This document shows positions 16,527-24,870 of a stretch of DNA of 64,000 nt, piece after piece (within the stretch, counting starts at the first letter, position 1; every line of letters starts with the position of its first letter). The notes under the pieces are model-generated. The model searched no databases. It saw nothing but the letters and a program-made list of their open reading frames with translations, and was not told the origin of the DNA. The translations under genes and the position numbers were made by a program. Source of the stretch: Clostridia bacterium (GTDB taxonomy: Bacteria; Bacillota; Clostridia; Oscillospirales; CAG-382); the NCBI GenBank assembly GCA_017561145.1, contig JAFZDO010000043.1, positions 24,614 through 88,613 on the forward strand, given 5' to 3'.

Positions 16527-17111
16527 ATGTCGAAAAAGCTTATTCTTGCGTCGGCTTCTCCCCGCAGAAAGGAAATTCTGGATACAGCAGGGTTTGTGTA
16601 CGAGGTTGTCCCGTCAAACGCCGACGAGGTAATGGAGGGCGAATGTGTTTACAGCATTGCCGAATTAAACGCGCTTGCAAAGGCGAGAGAGGTTTTCGAC
16701 CGCTTTCACGACGAAAATTACGTTGTTTTGGGTGCGGATACCGTCGTTTCGGTCGACGGACGGGCGCTTGGCAAGCCGACCGATGAAAACGATGCTTTTT
16801 TGATGCTTAAATCGCTGTCGGGAAGCACTCACGAGGTGATAAGCGGCTTTGCTGTGGTTGCCGCAAAGGGATTTAACAGCGGATTTTGCATTACGAAGGT
16901 GAAATTCCGCGACCTTTCGGACGATGAGATACGCGCTTATATCCGTACTGGCGAGCCGATGGACAAGGCGGGAAGCTACGGGATCCAGGAGCGTGCCTGC
17001 CTTTTTGCCGAGTCGTTTGAGGGCGATTTTTTCAATATTATCGGGCTCCCTATCGAAAAAGCTTTTATGCTTCTGAAGGAGTTCGGAATTCTTCCCGAAT
17101 GGCAAAAATAA
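16527..17111 (+). CDS. maf: Maf-family nucleoside triphosphate pyrophosphatase
   Basis: 194 residues. Maf proteins hydrolyse non-canonical or excess dTTP/UTP to the monophosphate and influence septation when overproduced. Diagnostic motifs: the opening LILASASPRRKEILDTAG (SxSPRR substrate loop), VLGADTVVSVDGRALGKPTD with the catalytic Asp, SGSTHEVISGFAVV, and the C-terminal GSYGIQERACLF and FNIIGLPIEKAF. Length is typical. It stands alone between the proBA operon and the glycosidase gene, with no obvious mreB or minCD neighbours. Confidence 0.92.
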   Translation: MSKKLILASASPRRKEILDTAGFVYEVVPSNADEVMEGECVYSIAELNALAKAREVFDRFHDENYVVLGADTVVSVDGRALGKPTDENDAFLMLKSLSGSTHEVISGFAVVAAKGFNSGFCITKVKFRDLSDDEIRAYIRTGEPMDKAGSYGIQERACLFAESFEGDFFNIIGLPIEKAFMLLKEFGILPEWQK

Positions 17112-17145
17112 AGAAAAACTATCTTGGGTAAATAGCATAAACTTA

Positions 17146-17174
17146 TTGACATAAAGAAATCATAATTGTATAAT
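17146..17174 (+). promoter_or_regulatory. Promoter of the glycosidase-dockerin gene
   Basis: TTGACA 17146-17151, 17-nt spacer, TATAAT 17169-17174. Confidence 0.85.
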
Positions 17175-17211
17175 AAAGATACAAAAATAATTTAATAAGG
17201 AGATAAAAGTT

Positions 17212-19956
17212 ATGAAAATGACAAAGAGAATTTTCGCGCTTTTGGTTTGCGCGGTAATGCTCGCAACCTCTTGCATTTTTGTTAACGCAGGTAAGGAAGA
17301 CAAGGCAACCATCAACCTTGGCAACACCGTTAACATTAATGAAGACGTTTCTTACACCAATCTCACCCTCGTAAGCGGTCAGAACGGCAACACCGTTACC
17401 GGTGTTTCGATGGAATTTGACCCTGCTGACGGATATTTCCCTATGGCGTTTGTTAAGAACGCAGGCTCTGTAGGCCTTCTTAACAGACAGTACGATTCCG
17501 CTACCACCAAGTACGGCTATGACGTAATCGGTGCTATCAACGGCTCCTTCTTCGGTATGGACAGCGGCACTCTCGTCGGTCTTCTTATCACCAACGGTAA
17601 GGTTTCCTGCGCACACGCCGGTTATACCGATTCCGTTGTTGCATTCGGCACCGACGGCAGCATGAACATCGTTAAATCCAGCCTTGATTACAAGCTTTTC
17701 ATCAACGGCCAAGAAATCAAGAACGGTCTTTACTACATCAACAAGACCCACGGCAAGAACGGCGGCTGGACCAATAACTTCTATTATTACGACACCTCCT
17801 GCGGTACTATCACCGATACCTATGACACCAACCCCGGTTACACCGTAATCTGCGAAAAGCTCGACAACACCGACCTTATGGTAGGCTCTACTCTTAAGGG
17901 TAAGGTATTGGAGGTTCGCGAAAATTCCTCTTACGTCAGATTTGAAGAAAACGACAACGTCGTTTCCAACAAATTTGCTCTCTTCGTAAAGACCTCTTCT
18001 CCCAACGCTCAATACGTTAAGGATCTTAAAGCGGGCGACAGCATCAATATTTCTGTAAACGAAACAGTTGCAGCTTCCCGTGAAATTATAGAAAAGGCAA
18101 ACAGCGTTATCACTAACGTTGGTTGGCTCGTTAAGGACGGCGTTGACCGTACCAGAATCGATTCCACCATCGGTACTCACTCGGTAACTCTCGAAGCTCG
18201 TTGGACCGCATTCGGCACCAAGCCCGACGGCTCCTACGTATTCTTCACCACCGAAGGCGCTTCCACCGGTAGCAGCGGCTCTGTTACTCTCCGTGACGTT
18301 GCTGACTACATGATCTCGCAGGGCTGTACAAACGTTATCCGTATGGACGGCGGCGGATCGAGCGCAATGTACGTTAAGGATACCGGCAACGGTAACCCCG
18401 GCTTCGTTCAGAGCAGCTCCCGTGCAATTGCAGACTGTATTCTTATCGTTAAAAAGTCCAGCGCAGTTGACGAAGATCTCAATGCGGCACTTCAAGCAAA
18501 GATCGACGAAGCAAAGACTGCATCCAATGAAGCTATCGCCGGTCTCGTTGCAGAGGCTGAAGCACTTCTCGCTTCCGACGCTCCCGTTTCGGGCGACGTT
18601 CGCAAGATGCTCGCTGACCTTTCCGGCGCACTTTCCGGCAAGGACGAGCTTGCAGATCTCGTTGCTCAGGCAACCGGCATCTCCTATAAGGATTACAGCG
18701 AGGTTGTTCTTACCAAGCTTCGCGCGGCATACGACAACGCAGTAGCAGTTCTCGGCGCAGAAGATTCGACCATCGAACAGGTTGAAGAAGCGGCGGCTGA
18801 GCTTAAATCTCTCCTCGCGCTTTCCGGCGAAGCAACCTTGGTTGTTTCCACCGGCAAGGATTACACCACCACCGCGCCCAACAGACACGACTCCTGGGAT
18901 GACGACCAGATCCGCCTTACCGACGGCTCGAAGGGCAATGCAGACGCAGGTACCTCCAAGTACGCAGGTTGGAACAGCAACGATAAATCCAAGCCCAACG
19001 TTGTAGAGGTTACCATCGACCTCGGAGAAGCTACCGCTACCAACCAGTACACTGCTTATATGGCAGGCGGTAACTGGGGTATCAACCTTCCCAAGGGCTT
19101 CGTTTCTCTTAAGGTTTACGCTTCCAACGATAATGAAAACTTTGATCTTGTTGCAACAGCAAGCGAAGAAGATATGATTCTCACCGGCGGTACCGAATCC
19201 AACGAAAGCTGGAGCACCTACACCATCACCGCAAACGGCAAGAAGGCTGTAACCGCAAGATACATTAAGATTTCCGTTATTCACGCGGTATACGGCAACG
19301 CATTTATCTGGATGGATGAAGTAGAAGCAGGTATCACCGGTACTCCCGTAACCGACGCTATCTACGTAAACGGCTTCAATACCTCTATCACCTCCGGTAT
19401 GTGCTATATCTTCACTCCCGCTATCAGCGCTGACGGCACTGTAAGCAGAGAAAACGCAAACCACAGCTGGACCACCAACGTTGTTCTCGAAAAGACCGAC
19501 GTTGAAGGCGAATACGTTGTTATCAAGAAGTTCAAGGGCAACGGCGCTTCCACTCCCTCTGTTAAGCTCGAAGCTAACCAGATCATGATCGCGGCTCACA
19601 ACTGGGAAGAAACCGTTCCCGGCAGCCAGGCAAACGAAGCTCTTCTCGGCACCGCTAAGGTTGGCGATACCCTTAAGTTCTATGGCTTGAATATCGAAAA
19701 AGCGGCTGCAGGCATCGGCGCATACGTTAAGATCGTCGTTCCCGAAGAACCCGAATATATTCTCGGTGACGTAAACGGCAAGGACGGCATTGAAAAGTAT
19801 GACTACATCGCAGTTAAGCGTGCAGTTATGGGCACCCTTACTCTTGACGAAACTCAGCAGAAGGCTGCTGACGTAAACAAGAAGGACGGCGTTGAAAAGT
19901 ACGACTACATTCTTATCAAGCGTCACGTAATGGGCACCTTCAAGATCGAAGGCTAA
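17212..19956 (+). CDS. Secreted phosphodiester glycosidase (NAGPA domain) with discoidin and dockerin domains
   Basis: 914 residues. Signal peptide ends near residue 25. Residues 45-420 form a NAGPA/DUF2233 phosphodiester glycosidase domain: VIGAINGSFFGMDSGTLVG, EARWTAFGTKPDGSYVFFTT, and the hallmark NVIRMDGGGSSAMYV near 385. In the family this removes sugar-1-phosphate caps from glycans or wall polymers. Residues 425-545 are helical. About 545-705 is an F5/8 type C (discoidin) sugar-binding domain (VEVTIDLGEATATNQYTAYM; TARYIKISVIHAVYG). A beta domain follows, then a dockerin: GDVNGKDGIEKYDYIAVKRA and ADVNKKDGVEKYDYILIKRH. The N-terminal region (30-60) is not assigned. Own promoter and terminator. 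A 927-codon reverse-strand frame across it is a shadow. Confidence 0.85.
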   Translation: MKMTKRIFALLVCAVMLATSCIFVNAGKEDKATINLGNTVNINEDVSYTNLTLVSGQNGNTVTGVSMEFDPADGYFPMAFVKNAGSVGLLNRQYDSATTKYGYDVIGAINGSFFGMDSGTLVGLLITNGKVSCAHAGYTDSVVAFGTDGSMNIVKSSLDYKLFINGQEIKNGLYYINKTHGKNGGWTNNFYYYDTSCGTITDTYDTNPGYTVICEKLDNTDLMVGSTLKGKVLEVRENSSYVRFEENDNVVSNKFALFVKTSSPNAQYVKDLKAGDSINISVNETVAASREIIEKANSVITNVGWLVKDGVDRTRIDSTIGTHSVTLEARWTAFGTKPDGSYVFFTTEGASTGSSGSVTLRDVADYMISQGCTNVIRMDGGGSSAMYVKDTGNGNPGFVQSSSRAIADCILIVKKSSAVDEDLNAALQAKIDEAKTASNEAIAGLVAEAEALLASDAPVSGDVRKMLADLSGALSGKDELADLVAQATGISYKDYSEVVLTKLRAAYDNAVAVLGAEDSTIEQVEEAAAELKSLLALSGEATLVVSTGKDYTTTAPNRHDSWDDDQIRLTDGSKGNADAGTSKYAGWNSNDKSKPNVVEVTIDLGEATATNQYTAYMAGGNWGINLPKGFVSLKVYASNDNENFDLVATASEEDMILTGGTESNESWSTYTITANGKKAVTARYIKISVIHAVYGNAFIWMDEVEAGITGTPVTDAIYVNGFNTSITSGMCYIFTPAISADGTVSRENANHSWTTNVVLEKTDVEGEYVVIKKFKGNGASTPSVKLEANQIMIAAHNWEETVPGSQANEALLGTAKVGDTLKFYGLNIEKAAAGIGAYVKIVVPEEPEYILGDVNGKDGIEKYDYIAVKRAVMGTLTLDETQQKAADVNKKDGVEKYDYILIKRHVMGTFKIEG

Positions 19957-19965
19957 ATTGAATTA

Positions 19966-19996
19966 AAAAAGAAGGGGTTTTTCCCCTTCTTTTTTG
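19966..19996 (+). terminator. Terminator of the glycosidase gene
   Basis: AAGAAGGGG, TTTTT, CCCCTTCTT, then TTTT. Confidence 0.9.
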
Positions 19997-20007
19997 TTGC
20001 GTAAAAA

Positions 20008-20042
20008 AGAAAACCTGCAGACTCGATTCTGCAGGTTTTTTG
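20008..20042 (-). terminator. Terminator of the rpmH-jag run
   Basis: On the minus strand AAACCTGCAGA, ATCGAG, TCTGCAGGTTT followed by TCTTTTTT; it lies just beyond the jag stop. Confidence 0.85.
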
Positions 20043-20051
20043 TTACCGTTA

Positions 20052-20678
20052 TTATTTCTTTTCGGGAGAGATAACGATCTTTCTGTCTGCGCCTTCGCCG
20101 ATCGAACGGGTGGTAACTCCTTCGATGCTCTGGCAAGCAGAGTGGATGATTCTGCGTTCATACGCGTTCATCGGTTCAAGTGCGAAGCTCTTTTTATATT
20201 TAAGAACCTTTTCGCTCATTCTCTTTGCAACACCGCGAAGTGTTTCCGCACGCTTTTCACGGTAGCCCTGAACGTCAACCGTAACGCGGTAGAAGCCCTT
20301 CTTTTCGATGTTTGCGGCGAGGGTAGCAAGATATTGGAGGGAATCCAAAACGTCGCCTCTTCTGCCGATAAGGAGGCCGAGATGGTCACCGTTGATTGCA
20401 AGGTAAACGCCTTCTTCGTCCTGTTCGACGATTTCAACGGTTGCGTCGAGATTCATATTCTTAATAAGAGTTTCAACAAAATCGTATGCGCGTATAGCAG
20501 GGGTTTCTTTAAGAGTAACACTAACCTTTGCATCGCATGCGCCGATACCGAGGATGCCCTTTTTAGGTTCTTCGAGTACAACGTAATCGACCGCATCGGG
20601 AGTTACTCCCAATTCTGCACAAGCAGCGTCAACGGCAAGCTCGATCGTTTTTGCCGTTGCAACGGTTTCTTTAAGCAT
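20052..20678 (-). CDS. jag: RNA-binding protein Jag (KhpB/EloR)
   Basis: 208 residues with the full Jag plan: N-terminal Jag-N domain (1-50; KGILGIGACDAKVSV), type-II KH domain (about 75-145; LGLLIGRRGDVLDSLQYLA with the GxxG loop) and C-terminal R3H domain (about 148-205; LEPMNAYERRIIHSACQ, then TRSIGEGADRKIVI). In streptococci the orthologue pairs with KhpA and tunes cell elongation and division through RNA binding. It lies 16 bases after yidC, the conserved rpmH-rnpA-yidD-yidC-jag order near the origin. It is shorter than forms with an inserted linker. Confidence 0.93.
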   Translation of the reverse strand: MLKETVATAKTIELAVDAACAELGVTPDAVDYVVLEEPKKGILGIGACDAKVSVTLKETPAIRAYDFVETLIKNMNLDATVEIVEQDEEGVYLAINGDHLGLLIGRRGDVLDSLQYLATLAANIEKKGFYRVTVDVQGYREKRAETLRGVAKRMSEKVLKYKKSFALEPMNAYERRIIHSACQSIEGVTTRSIGEGADRKIVISPEKK

Positions 20679-20694
20679 ATATTTTTTACCTCAA

Positions 20695-22056
20695 TTATTC
20701 GTTTTCACTTTTTTCGTCGGTCGAAGAAGCAGTATCTTCGTCATCGTCTGCAGTAAGCATTTCGATACGACGAGGCTTTCTTTGTGTGGGATCGCTCGAT
20801 TTTTCGCTGTTAGAAGAGGATTTTGCAACGATCATATCGTCATAGCTGTTATCGTCCTCATCAACCTCGATAGTAATGACCTTCTTCTTCTTTTGGGTTG
20901 CCTTCATTGCCTTTTTAGCTTCGGCAATTGCTTCCTCGGTAACAACGGGAATGGGCTTAACCTTTGCAAGGAGAATGGACTGACCCATACCGAGCAAGGT
21001 TCTCCAGATCCAGTAAACACCGATGGTTGCGGGCATACTGTAAGCGAAAATAGCAGAGATAAGGGGCATACCTACTTCCATAAACAAGCCGCCGCCAACG
21101 GGATTGCCGTTTGCATCGGTCTGGTTAGCCGCACCGCTGAAGCGTCTGCTGACCTTGGTTTGGAAGAAGGAGGAGAGGAATACGAGAACGGGGACGATCA
21201 TCAGCCAAATATTCTTGCCAAAATCGGGCTCGTTAAGGAAGTTAAGACTGCCGATATTGTAAACGGGAAGGTCGTCCTTATAAGATGCGTATTTGTCAAG
21301 TATCTGCTGATAGGTAATTTCGGGATTGGTTGCGGAAGCCTTTTGGAGGAAGGAGCCGTCGACCTTTCCTTCATCGATAAGATCCTGAACGTCATCCTTA
21401 CCGCTGATGATAAGATTGGAAAGCGCCATTTCGTTTTCGCCTGCAGGCTGAACGCCGGTAGCGTAATATTCTTTATCGCTTACCTTAAAGATAAATGCTC
21501 CTTCGGGTGCTTTGTTATCTTCGGTAACCTCTGCAACACCGAGCTTTGCCTGTTCCGCCAAAATGCTGTTAACGAATTCGTTATATTCAGCTTCGGTTTC
21601 GAATTTGTCCTTAACGAGAGCTTCCTTTTGTGCTTCGTAGTATTCAACTGCAACCTTGGATTCATTTTCAATATTGAAATCCTTAATGTTGACAGCATAG
21701 GTCATAGGCTGACGAACGATCGTGAAAAGGATCATAATGATAGGAAGCTGGATAAGAAGGGGAAGACATCCTGAAAATTGGCTGTAGCCGTTTTCACGGT
21801 ACATTTCCTGAATTTCCATTGTCATCTTCTGTTGGGTCGTACGGTCGTTTCTGCCCTTGTATTTTTCACGGATAGCAATTTCCTTGGGCTTGACCTTAGC
21901 CATCTTGATCTGGCTGTTATGCTGCTTTATAGCAAGGGGGAGAAGCAGGATCATAATTGCAAGTGCAAAGAAGAACAATGCTATAACGTAATGATCGCCC
22001 GAAATGAAAAGGCAACCCTTCATGATATACGAGAAAATGTTGTAAATAAAGTCCAT
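20695..22056 (-). CDS. yidC: Membrane protein insertase YidC/Oxa1
   Basis: 453 residues. YidC inserts and folds membrane proteins with or without SecYEG. Marks: cytoplasmic loop QHNSQIKMAKVKPKEIAIRE, the conserved FSGCLPLLIQLPIIMILFTI, an extracellular loop of about 130 residues (140-270), unusually long for the Gram-positive type, then NIWLMIVPVLVFLSSFFQTK and later membrane segments around MPATIGVYWIWRTLLGMGQS. The C-terminal tail is acidic and Ser-rich. No lipobox is seen, unlike Bacillus SpoIIIJ. The ATG at 22056 is chosen because AAGGG precedes it; the frame is open five codons further upstream. Confidence 0.92.
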   Translation of the reverse strand: MDFIYNIFSYIMKGCLFISGDHYVIALFFFALAIMILLLPLAIKQHNSQIKMAKVKPKEIAIREKYKGRNDRTTQQKMTMEIQEMYRENGYSQFSGCLPLLIQLPIIMILFTIVRQPMTYAVNIKDFNIENESKVAVEYYEAQKEALVKDKFETEAEYNEFVNSILAEQAKLGVAEVTEDNKAPEGAFIFKVSDKEYYATGVQPAGENEMALSNLIISGKDDVQDLIDEGKVDGSFLQKASATNPEITYQQILDKYASYKDDLPVYNIGSLNFLNEPDFGKNIWLMIVPVLVFLSSFFQTKVSRRFSGAANQTDANGNPVGGGLFMEVGMPLISAIFAYSMPATIGVYWIWRTLLGMGQSILLAKVKPIPVVTEEAIAEAKKAMKATQKKKKVITIEVDEDDNSYDDMIVAKSSSNSEKSSDPTQRKPRRIEMLTADDDEDTASSTDEKSENE

Positions 22057-22123
22057 TTTTACCCTTCGCATCGGCGCAAAAAAATAAGCGCCTAAAAGCG
22101 AAAATTCCTTTCTGATAGATGAC

Positions 22124-22351
22124 CTACTTTTTACGTTTTTCGGGGACGGGATCGTATCCGCAATGTTTATTAAATGGATTACATCTTAATATCCTGTAAA
22201 AAGCAAGCAAAAGCCCTACGAAAATGCCGCGTTTTTCGATAGCTTCAATAGCATATGCCGAACAGGTCGGCTCGAAACGGCAACAACGGGGCTTCGACGG
22301 AGAAATGTGTTTTTGATAAAACCGTATCAGGCAAATAAAAAGTTTTTTCAT
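22124..22351 (-). CDS. yidD: Membrane protein insertion efficiency factor YidD
   Basis: 75 residues. Typical YidD: an amphipathic start ([17 protein letters not shown]), the Cys-rich [20 protein letters not shown], and [23 protein letters not shown]. It assists YidC-dependent insertion. It lies between rnpA (about 105 bases upstream) and yidC (67 bases downstream), the standard position. Confidence 0.93.
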   Translation of the reverse strand: MKKLFICLIRFYQKHISPSKPRCCRFEPTCSAYAIEAIEKRGIFVGLLLAFYRILRCNPFNKHCGYDPVPEKRKK

Positions 22352-22456
22352 ATAAAGTTCCGCATAATTTGAAATAAAGCAAGCCGTTTAAAAGGACTTT
22401 TGAACAATAAATCAAAAACAAGACGTTTTTTGCGGTATTAAAGCTTCCGATAAAAA

Positions 22457-22804
22457 TTATAAAAGTGCCGCTTTTGACAATAAAGCCTCGAGCTCGCTTA
22501 TCACCACGGAAAGATGAGCGTCGACGCAAGGCTGGCGCGCGACAATGACGATAATATGACCTTCTTTTATAAACGGATGAAAAACACGGTACGCCTCACG
22601 TATGATACGCTTGGTGCGGTTTCTCTTAACTGCGTTACCGCGGTTTTTAGATACGGTGATCCCAACTTTAACGAGGTCCTTATCGCGTCCGTTTTTAAGC
22701 ACGTAGATCGCAACATACTTGCCGGAAAAACACCTGCCTTTACGGTATGAGCGTGAGAACAGGTGATTTTCCTTTAAAGTTTGTATCCTGCGTGTTTTTT
22801 CCAT
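22457..22804 (-). CDS. rnpA: Ribonuclease P protein component
   Basis: 115 residues. The protein subunit of RNase P, which helps the RNA subunit remove 5' leaders from pre-tRNA. The RNR motif is clear: GNAVKRNRTKRIIREAYR. The N-terminus KTRRIQTLKENHLFSRSYRK and VKVGITVSKN are typical. It follows rpmH by 41 bases. The RNase P RNA gene is not in this window. Confidence 0.94.
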   Translation of the reverse strand: MEKTRRIQTLKENHLFSRSYRKGRCFSGKYVAIYVLKNGRDKDLVKVGITVSKNRGNAVKRNRTKRIIREAYRVFHPFIKEGHIIVIVARQPCVDAHLSVVISELEALLSKAALL

Positions 22805-22845
22805 AATAGAAAACCTCGTTTCAGGATAGATAATCGGGTTTAGGA

Positions 22846-22980
22846 TTAATAAGTGAGTCTTGCTCTGCCCTTAGCGCGTCTTCTCTTAAGAACCTTTCTA
22901 CCGTTAGCGGTAGCCATTCTCTTTCTGAAGCCGTGTTCTGCCTTTCTGTGTCTCTTCTTAGGCTGATATGTTCTAAGCAT
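22846..22980 (-). CDS. rpmH: 50S ribosomal protein L34
   Basis: 44 residues, below most gene-finder limits. It begins [20 protein letters not shown] and continues with [20 protein letters not shown], the highly conserved L34 sequence, ending RLTY. GGAGG lies 8 nt before the ATG at 22980. It is the first gene of the rpmH-rnpA-yidD-yidC-jag run, with a strong promoter 75-105 bases upstream and a leader of about 65 nt. Confidence 0.97.
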   Translation of the reverse strand: MLRTYQPKKRHRKAEHGFRKRMATANGRKVLKRRRAKGRARLTY

Positions 22981-23054
22981 GGTGTTACACCTCCATTAAT
23001 ATTTCAACAGTAATTGATGCTCGTTGGCCGTGGTTCCGCAGAGCATAGCAACAT

Positions 23055-23084
23055 ATTATATACCAAAAAATCCTTATTTGTCAA
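23055..23084 (-). promoter_or_regulatory. Promoter of rpmH
   Basis: On the minus strand TTGACA (23084-23079), 18-nt spacer, TATAAT (23060-23055). Confidence 0.8.
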
Positions 23085-23101
23085 GTGTTTTTGGCATTTT
23101 T

Positions 23102-24652
23102 TTATGCGATGCTTCCATAAATTGCAACACAGGAAATCGACATAAAAACAGTTAAAATTATGATTCCGACACGAAGCACCAAATCAAATATTTTGTTGTT
23201 TTTTTGTCTGTGCTTCAACAAAAGCCCAATATATAGCGCACCGAAAATAACACTTATTGCGATATATCGGAAGTCCATCGTGCAAAAATGTGCGAAATCA
23301 AAGCAAAATTTTACGTAAGAAAAAATTACCGTAAGCGCGCAAACGAGTGTAAAAATAAGCTCGCTTTTGCTGTATCCGTGATTTTCTGTGCTGTTTTTGA
23401 ATGATTTAACAACGAGATAAACCGCGGAAACGACGGTCAAAACAGCAAGGATCGCCGCGGAATAGAAGAGCAGATTTGCAAAAAATCTTCCAAAATCGCT
23501 TGTAAAGCCGATGTAATATTCACCGAAAACGCTTGTTTTAAGCGCCGCAGCGGGGATATTGTATTCGTAATAATCGAAAAATTCCTTTTTGCTTTCAATA
23601 GCGCGTGCAGGGTAAACGCCTACGTCCCATATCGAGGAAATATCAAAAAGTCTTTCGGTCACACTGCGGAAGCCTATATATTGACTGTTGGTTTCGGAAA
23701 GCATCGGAACGTAGGTAATGGGAGTTCCGTGAACGATAAGATTCTTTATCTGCCACCAAAGCGCGATAGGAAAGCAGATAACGCCAAATGATGCAAACTG
23801 ACCGATAAGACCTATTTTGTTCTTATACTGCTTACCGAAAAGACGGATCGCGAAAAGCATTGCAACGCCAACCGAAATCAAGCCACCCGAAAGCTTTACA
23901 CCCATCGAAAAACCGATCGAAAGGGCAAGCAGCAGGATGGTCTTTAAATTAGGCTCGCGGTACCATTTTATCGCAAGATTTACCGAAACAAGTGCAAGGA
24001 GAAGCGATAAAACGTCGTTGTTTATACTGCCCGAAAGAATGATAAAGGTCGGGTGGAATGCCACTATCGCACAAGCGATGATCATCGGAAGACCTTTAAG
24101 GTTGAACTTTTTGAAAATGCTGTGAGAAACGAGCATAATTGCGCTTGAGCAGAAAAGCGAAAGAAGCTGAAGATTTTCCTTTGCAGCATCCAGCGCAATA
24201 CCGAGCGTTGTCTGTATATGCAAAAACAGAGCGCAGATATAATGCCAAACCGGAGGCTGATAATATTGCCAATTGATGGTGTCGGGCAATTCCTTGTGGT
24301 TATAAAAGGTCATTATATATGCCAAATGGCCGTTATTGCCGCCGACGTCGTGCTGACGGACGAGATGATCGGTTGTCTGGATATAGACCAATCTGAAGAT
24401 GAAGGCTACCGCAAAAATAAGGAAAATTACCGTTTTTTCGTCAATTTTGATATTTTTAAAGAAAAATACCGAAAGAACGCCGACAACGATAATTAATGCA
24501 AGCAAAAATAAATACTGCTCCGGCTCACGCGCAATATATCTCCATTCGGTGTAAATTTCGAAAAAAGAACAGAAAATGCAGGCAACCGTAAGCCACAAAA
24601 ACCGCTTGTCCGATAAAAGCTTATATATTCGGTTAAGGCACATAAAATACAC
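23102..24652 (-). CDS. GT-C-type multispan membrane glycosyltransferase (probable)
   Basis: 516 residues with about eleven to thirteen hydrophobic segments. An extracytoplasmic loop after the second or third segment holds RQHDVGGNNGHLAYIMTFYN, and a later loop reads NWQYYQPPVWHYICALFLHI. The early acidic/His motif (HDVGG) and the xQPPxxH pattern are those of PMT/ArnT-like GT-C enzymes, which move sugars from polyprenyl phosphates to acceptors outside the membrane. Donor and acceptor are unknown. Its place is odd: it separates rpmH from dnaA, which are adjacent in most Firmicutes. It has its own promoter in the dnaA upstream region. Codon use looks like that of its neighbours, so recent transfer is not evident. 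Confidence 0.7.
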   Translation of the reverse strand: MYFMCLNRIYKLLSDKRFLWLTVACIFCSFFEIYTEWRYIAREPEQYLFLLALIIVVGVLSVFFFKNIKIDEKTVIFLIFAVAFIFRLVYIQTTDHLVRQHDVGGNNGHLAYIMTFYNHKELPDTINWQYYQPPVWHYICALFLHIQTTLGIALDAAKENLQLLSLFCSSAIMLVSHSIFKKFNLKGLPMIIACAIVAFHPTFIILSGSINNDVLSLLLALVSVNLAIKWYREPNLKTILLLALSIGFSMGVKLSGGLISVGVAMLFAIRLFGKQYKNKIGLIGQFASFGVICFPIALWWQIKNLIVHGTPITYVPMLSETNSQYIGFRSVTERLFDISSIWDVGVYPARAIESKKEFFDYYEYNIPAAALKTSVFGEYYIGFTSDFGRFFANLLFYSAAILAVLTVVSAVYLVVKSFKNSTENHGYSKSELIFTLVCALTVIFSYVKFCFDFAHFCTMDFRYIAISVIFGALYIGLLLKHRQKNNKIFDLVLRVGIIILTVFMSISCVAIYGSIA

Positions 24653-24678
24653 CCCGATATCTTTAAATTTACATCTTG

Positions 24679-24707
24679 ATTATATTATATATTCACCTTT
24701 ATGTCAA
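24679..24707 (-). promoter_or_regulatory. Promoter of the glycosyltransferase gene
   Basis: On the minus strand TTGACA (24707-24702), 17-nt spacer, TATAAT (24684-24679). Confidence 0.8.
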
Positions 24708-24715
24708 GTTCAATA

Positions 24716-24833
24716 AAAAAAGCATATATAATAAGGAATATATATTATATATGTTACGTAACAAATATATGTAAAGGGGTTTACTTTTTTAAAAGTTTGT
24801 GTTATAATTAACCGAATAACCATATGTGGAAAA
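24716..24833 (+). promoter_or_regulatory. AT-rich dnaA upstream region with promoter and DnaA box
   Basis: 24716-24778 is almost pure A/T with TATATA runs and the palindrome GTTACGTAAC (24753-24762). TTTACT (24780-24785), 17 nt, TATAAT (24803-24808) is the likely dnaA promoter. TGTGGAAAA at 24825-24833 is a reverse-oriented DnaA box (TTTTCCACA, 8 of 9 to TTATCCACA) just past the start site, suited to autorepression. Confidence 0.7.
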
Positions 24834-24870
24834 CTATACCCTTAAATTATAAAGCAGGGAAGTGAAAAAT

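Noticed and set aside
17143-19926. A 927-codon open frame on the minus strand opposite the NAGPA-dockerin gene
   Set aside because: It mirrors the plus-strand gene. The plus frame has a promoter, ribosome site, signal peptide, recognisable domains and a terminator; the reverse frame is open only because of codon choice, and its product is a low-complexity Val/Gly/Asn/Cys string with no domain.
22352-22456. A small gene or RNA between rnpA and yidD
   Set aside because: About 105 bases without a ribosome site plus start, and no convincing fold.
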